Assembly (NCBI GenBank): GCA_023014335.1 | Contig: JAECYW010000031.1 | Location: forward strand, 1 to 64,000 | Direction: 5' to 3' | DNA: 64,000 nucleotides | From: Galerina marginata | Lineage: Eukaryota > Basidiomycota > Agaricomycetes > Agaricales > Galerinaceae | Part shown: one piece after another, positions 59,931 to 64,000 of the stretch | Layout: every line of letters begins with the position of its first letter | Numbering within the stretch: position 1 is the stretch's first letter | Position numbers and translations under genes: made by a program | The notes under the pieces: model-generated | Database searches by the model: none | Told to the model about the DNA's origin: nothing | Seen by the model: only the letters and a program-made list of their open reading frames with translations

Positions 59931-61024
59931 AATTTTATTTTTTATGAATACCTTTGCTAACCTTTTGACTTTAATCAATGGGCGTCTTTTTATTGTATTC
60001 ATACTCCCGCTTTTCTCAACGTTATCGTCGACAGTTTTATCGCGTAAGATTGACTTTAGATTTTGATTTATCACAGAAAGCGTCCAGTCTTCGTGGTTTT
60101 GACAGTCATGTTTTAGAGGACAGGGACTGCAGAGCAAAGGCGCCAAAATCAAGCAACGTCCCCCGAGACTTGTTAGCCTCAGTCCAGGTGTAAGTAGACT
60201 TGTCGTTATACCACCATATGTGACAGCGACAACTTTCCCAGTGTCAAGGGCAACCGGAGATTAAATCTAAACCGTCATTTTTCTTCGATTAGCTTATCGT
60301 TGATCTCCTCTCTTTTGAACGACAGTCACACGAGAAAAACCCACTCACAGAACTTACTGGCACAGTTAGGTCCAATTTCAGAAAGGTGGACGACGTGGAC
60401 ATAGGCAGGGATGGTGTTGGGCTTGGTGAAGGCGACAAGACAAAAATGACGTGTGTTTTCCTTTCCTTTTTGTACATTTCATGTTGGGCGCTGACGCCGT
60501 ACAGGGGAAGGACATCTCACCCACCTTGTAGGTCTCGTTCTGCTTGTACGACCACTCTGGCTCGACAATCATCCGTAAACCACGCGGCCGCAGCGAATGC
60601 CTCCATCCTCAGGTCTCGAACACACGCACGGTGAGCCTGGTGGCTCGCTATAAAATGAACAGTATCAACTGACTAGCGGTTAGCGTCAGGTGTGGGATAC
60701 TTTGAGGTCTGAGCTCTGTACCCTCCTTCATTAGACGAGACGCTGATGACTTAACTTGGAAAGTCAGCAGTGTTGCTTACCCCAGCAATATGGTTCGAGA
60801 GGGAGAGAGCGGAGACCCTAGGACCCGATTACCAGAGGGCGGCATCCAGGTTCGTTTTAAAATTTCTTTCTTATCTCGTCTTCGATTCCGAATGTCACCT
60901 CCTCCATCTGCCATCTGTCAATCTTGTCCTTCCATCCTCTCCAAACGCCTTGTAGGTAGTTGTTTTTCGTCCCCTCTTTACATTCGTTCTGATCTCGCTC
61001 TGACCGTCTCTAAGTTTTCAGATA
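59931..61024. other. Non-repeat insert in the array; no gene recognised
   Basis: Unlike the flanking repeat units and with no coding motif that I could identify. Confidence 0.35.
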
Positions 61025-62275
61025 TTTATGCAGGTCGTTTGGAACGTTGGTCCCTTTTCTTTCCCCCTGAAGAAAGACCTTATGTTGCTTGTGCAGTCCT
61101 CGTCGAATCAGCCAACTACACCTCTCGACGGCAGACCTGGAACTCAGACAGTACTTATTTCGTGCGTTTTCGTTTGCTTTTGTAATTTTTATGCATATGT
61201 ATATGCAGGTTTTCTTTAAACGTGTAGTTTGTTCTGTCTTCTCATTACTTCAAATTTGACCGTTGACGTCAATGTCCGGAACCACTTCCCCGATATCCCG
61301 TGCCCATCCAGCCCTTCTCGTCTTTCTGATGCCAGTTTCGTTTCAGAAGACACTCTGGGTGGTCGGACGGAATGGCTTGACAAGCCTTGGTGGTGATGCT
61401 ACTAAGTAAGCAGCAAATAGGTGCGTAGCCTCAGTGCTTTGATCTCTTCTTCTTCTCAGTTAAACGAGCCCATTAGACCGCAAATAGGAATCTGACTCCT
61501 GTCCACAGGCGTATAATTTTCACTTCTTCCTTTCTGTTTATTCTCGATGCGTGCCGTCGTCTTTATATTCGACCGCCTGATTTCACCCCTTCCCCTCGCT
61601 CATATTTCGTCTTATCCCTCAGTTTATTTTCCAATGGTGCTGATGCCCTGCCCATCCCGAAACCACATCGTCTCCCATTTACCTTTACCCCATACTGAGC
61701 GCCTAATCTGAAGCTGTACCTGCTTCACGTTACTGTTCAGTTCTCGTTGTAATTTTGGCATGATGTGGTTTCCAGTTCTGGAGCTTTTTCAGTACCACCT
61801 TAAGCCTTCGGAGGTTTCGCCTTTGATCTCGTCTCACTTGTCCGTGTCTTTCCAGGTCTTGGAGGAACTTTCGAGCAATAGAGATTGTACGACGGTTCGA
61901 AAAAATGTGGGAGGCAAATCCCTATCTAAGGCATGTTCCTTCCTCCGTTTCCTTTCTTGCCGTTGCTCATCTATCTTACTATTTTGTAGGACGAACAACC
62001 TCAGCACGTCTACTATCGCGCATCACTCTCAATGCCACTCATTTTTCAGTCGAAATGCTGCTCAGACCAAAGTAATTTGCCCTTCACCTCCAGTTCGTTT
62101 TTTGTCATCGTTTTCTCTCCTCTTCTCCCCCTACATTTTCTTCCTCTAACGTTCGTCATGCTTCGAATTCCTTCGATACTTCTACCTCATTCGTTCATCC
62201 GCGCACTTTTCAAGCCCGATCAGAATCTTTCCCTGATGCTTTTTCTGCCTCGAATTTTAGGCCAGGTCTGCAGCT
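61025..62275 (+). repeat. Repeat copy 5, complete unit (~1.24 kb)
   Basis: All landmark blocks in order, with GAAGAAAGACCTTATG at 61068, TCCGGAACCACTTCCC at 61276, TGACTCCTGTCCACAGG at 61492, CATCCCGAAACCACATCGTC at 61652, AGGTCTTGGAGGAACTTTCG at 61853 and GACGAACAACCTC at 61991. Best partner of the inverted dimer on the left. Confidence 0.85.
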
Positions 62276-63140
62276 AGTTTGGAACGTAGGTCTACCTTCT
62301 TACCCACAGAAGGAAGAACTCATGCGGCTCTGTAGATCTAGGCGTCTTCGTCGGATTAGCCTACCAGATCAAGGATGAATGCCCTGGAACACTCGTGGCA
62401 TTGATTTCGTGCGTTTCCCTTCTTCCTTTGTTTTTGTCTTGCATAAAGCCTTGTTTTTTTATCATTCCTTGCCCAAACTTCGACCTGTTGACGCCAATCC
62501 CGGAACCACTTCGCCGTTACTCAGTGCACATTCAGCCCTCTTCGTTTCTTTTATCACATCTTCTTTCAGAAGACGCTGCGGTTGCTGATGTGGCCAACTG
62601 CCGGCAACGTCGAATGGTTCCGAGTTGCGTTATGTTTCATTTCACGATCCTGTGTTAGCCTCTGGGTTTCGCCTATCGTTTTTTGTCTCGGTTTTGTCCT
62701 CGCTCTTTTTTTCCCCTGCTGTTTGTTTCCGCCGCCTTGTCTAGTCTCTTCGTCTCTTAGGGTTCTTGGATCCCCTGATGTGCTAATTAAGCTGCGGATA
62801 AGTGCGTAGACGTTTTACTTCGGTTCCCGCTTTCACTGATACGAACAAATTTAGACTGCGACTAGAAAAATGACGTCTGTCAATCCCCCGGCGCATTTTT
62901 TCTTTCTTCCTTCTTCCTTTCATTTTGCTTACAGTGCTCGTTGCGAGCTCTCTTGACCAGCTCGAGCAATGAATTTCCCTGTCTTATGGCTTATTTTGCG
63001 CTGTTCCCTCCTGTTCATATTCCAAAGGCTTTGACCACACTGAACACTCACTCTTCTTGCCAATGCTTACTTATTGGGATCTTTTCTCCCTAATCCTCCC
63101 TGTTCAACGATGTGCTACTTGTTGAAACTATGTTATTAGG
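62276..63140 (+). repeat. Repeat copy 6, 3' end degraded
   Basis: GCAGCTAGTTTGGAACGTAG, CAGAAGGAAGAACTCATGCG (62307), CCCGGAACCACTTCGC (62499), CAGAAGACGCTGCGGTTGCTGA (62568) and CACTGATACGAACAAA (62835) are clear. The later blocks are blurred. Confidence 0.8.
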
Positions 63141-63224
63141 TGACGCAATCCCTGTTCATCAAGTCATTACGCTAATAACATTCTATTCAGGTATAAATTT
63201 AGATGACTCCCCTCTAGGGTGGGT

Positions 63225-64000
63225 ACACTCGTCACACCTGGACCTGCTTTCTCATTAGTAGGATGTACCACCCGAAGAACAAACGATATTCATTCTGCGA
63301 TTTGTTTTTTGGCTTCCGCGGAGGCTTTTTCGCCTTTTTTGCGCATATATTCCTATTTTTGTCGATTCTATATCTTTTCCCTTCACCCTGCCCAAAGCGA
63401 AAGGCCGATGCCAATCCCGGAACCGCTCTTCGGTATTATATGCACTTATAGAACCCTGATAACAATTGTCCCCGATATGCCAATCATATTTTACACGACG
63501 CTGGGGGTTTCGATGTTGTCTATATCGCCAGGTGGTTCCACATTGCATCGGCCTTTCTTGGTTTTATCTGTGCTTTTTTTATTCTTTCTCCGTCTCGTTT
63601 ATGCTGCCTTGTTCTGGACTCCTTGATTCTACCAAGTAAGTCGTATTTTTTAAGTCTCAATATTTCATTGCCGTCCCTATTCAGAACTAAATAAATCTTG
63701 TCTAGCCCAGATATGACTTTTTTGGGACGGTCCTTCAAGATTTCGTCGCCGATTGTTTCGGTTTTCAATGGTTAAACAGGTGCGTGGATGTGTGTTCCTC
63801 CTCTTCCACTAAGGCGATGCATTTAAAACTCAACTAGCCGCTCGTCCCGAAACCACTTCATCTGGATGCATGAATACACAACCGTGGATAGAATGTGAAG
63901 CCGGACGTTGAGGTTTCTAATTCCGAAATTCGGCTTTACCTTCTCAGTAGAACCTTTGGGATTTGTTTCATTCAAAGCTCTCGTCTTCGTTGTCTTTCAG
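63225..64000 (+). repeat. Repeat copy 7, partial, runs off the window
   Basis: GCGCATATATTCC, ATGCCAATCCCGGAACCGC (63408), ACGACGCTGGGGGTTTC (63495) and GTCCCGAAACCACTTCATCT (63846) follow the unit order. The array continues beyond the right edge. Confidence 0.7.

Noticed and set aside
54771..64000. Repeat units as a protein-coding gene family or LTR element
   Set aside because: Similar words appear in different frames in different copies, stops are frequent, and no LTR, primer-binding site, RT or integrase motif was seen.

Overview
The window comes from a filamentous basidiomycete, most likely an agaricomycete. The genes are cut by many 45-70 nt GT-AG introns. Several products belong to families typical of mushroom genomes: a fungal sesquiterpene synthase, a DUF6534-like membrane protein, a seven-span membrane protein, a CE5 esterase with a CBM1, and an F-box/LRR protein. 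Splice models were built by eye, by joining conserved motifs in frame across GT..AG boundaries, so outer limits are firmer than every internal junction.

Left part (about 1-38.5 kb). The core is a candidate sesquiterpenoid biosynthetic cluster: a complete nine-exon sesquiterpene synthase (7737-9203), a zinc alcohol dehydrogenase (18628-20366), a GMC oxidoreductase (20473-22772), an SDR (23752-25145), a cytochrome P450 (25901-28061) and a salicylate-hydroxylase-type FAD monooxygenase (33985-35751). All six read through without a break. Two paralogous multi-span membrane proteins (10594-11825 and 32071-33314) sit inside it. An MFS monocarboxylate-type transporter (12830-14883) and a GNAT acetyltransferase (17326-18350) are present but carry frameshifts. 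The inferred logic is cyclisation of farnesyl diphosphate followed by P450/FMO hydroxylation and ADH/SDR/GMC redox steps, with export and acetyl transfer possibly lost. To the left lie a DUF6534-like gene with a doubtful frame (1117-2790) and a truncated, frameshifted copy of the N-terminal C2 region of phosphatidylserine decarboxylase (5550-6377, minus). To the right is a secreted acetylxylan-esterase-like CE5-CBM1 gene (37261-38422).

Middle (38.5-46.2 kb). An F-box protein (39786-41171), a 177-bp pogo/Tc1-type MITE with 30-bp inverted repeats and TA duplications (41257-41433), and a full-length C2-C2-EF-hand phosphatidylserine decarboxylase of about 1,200 residues (41701-46151). The enzyme lacks, in frame, the roughly 40-residue block that normally carries the catalytic histidine.

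Right part (46.2-64 kb). A tandem repeat with a unit of about 1.25-1.4 kb dominates. A dimer lies on the minus strand at 46.75-48.65 kb, and complete and partial copies lie on the plus strand from 54.8 kb past the window end. Between the two orientations is a unique island holding a large membrane-protein gene (49547-51875) and a GC-richer stretch I could not assign. I saw no tRNA, rRNA or CRISPR array.
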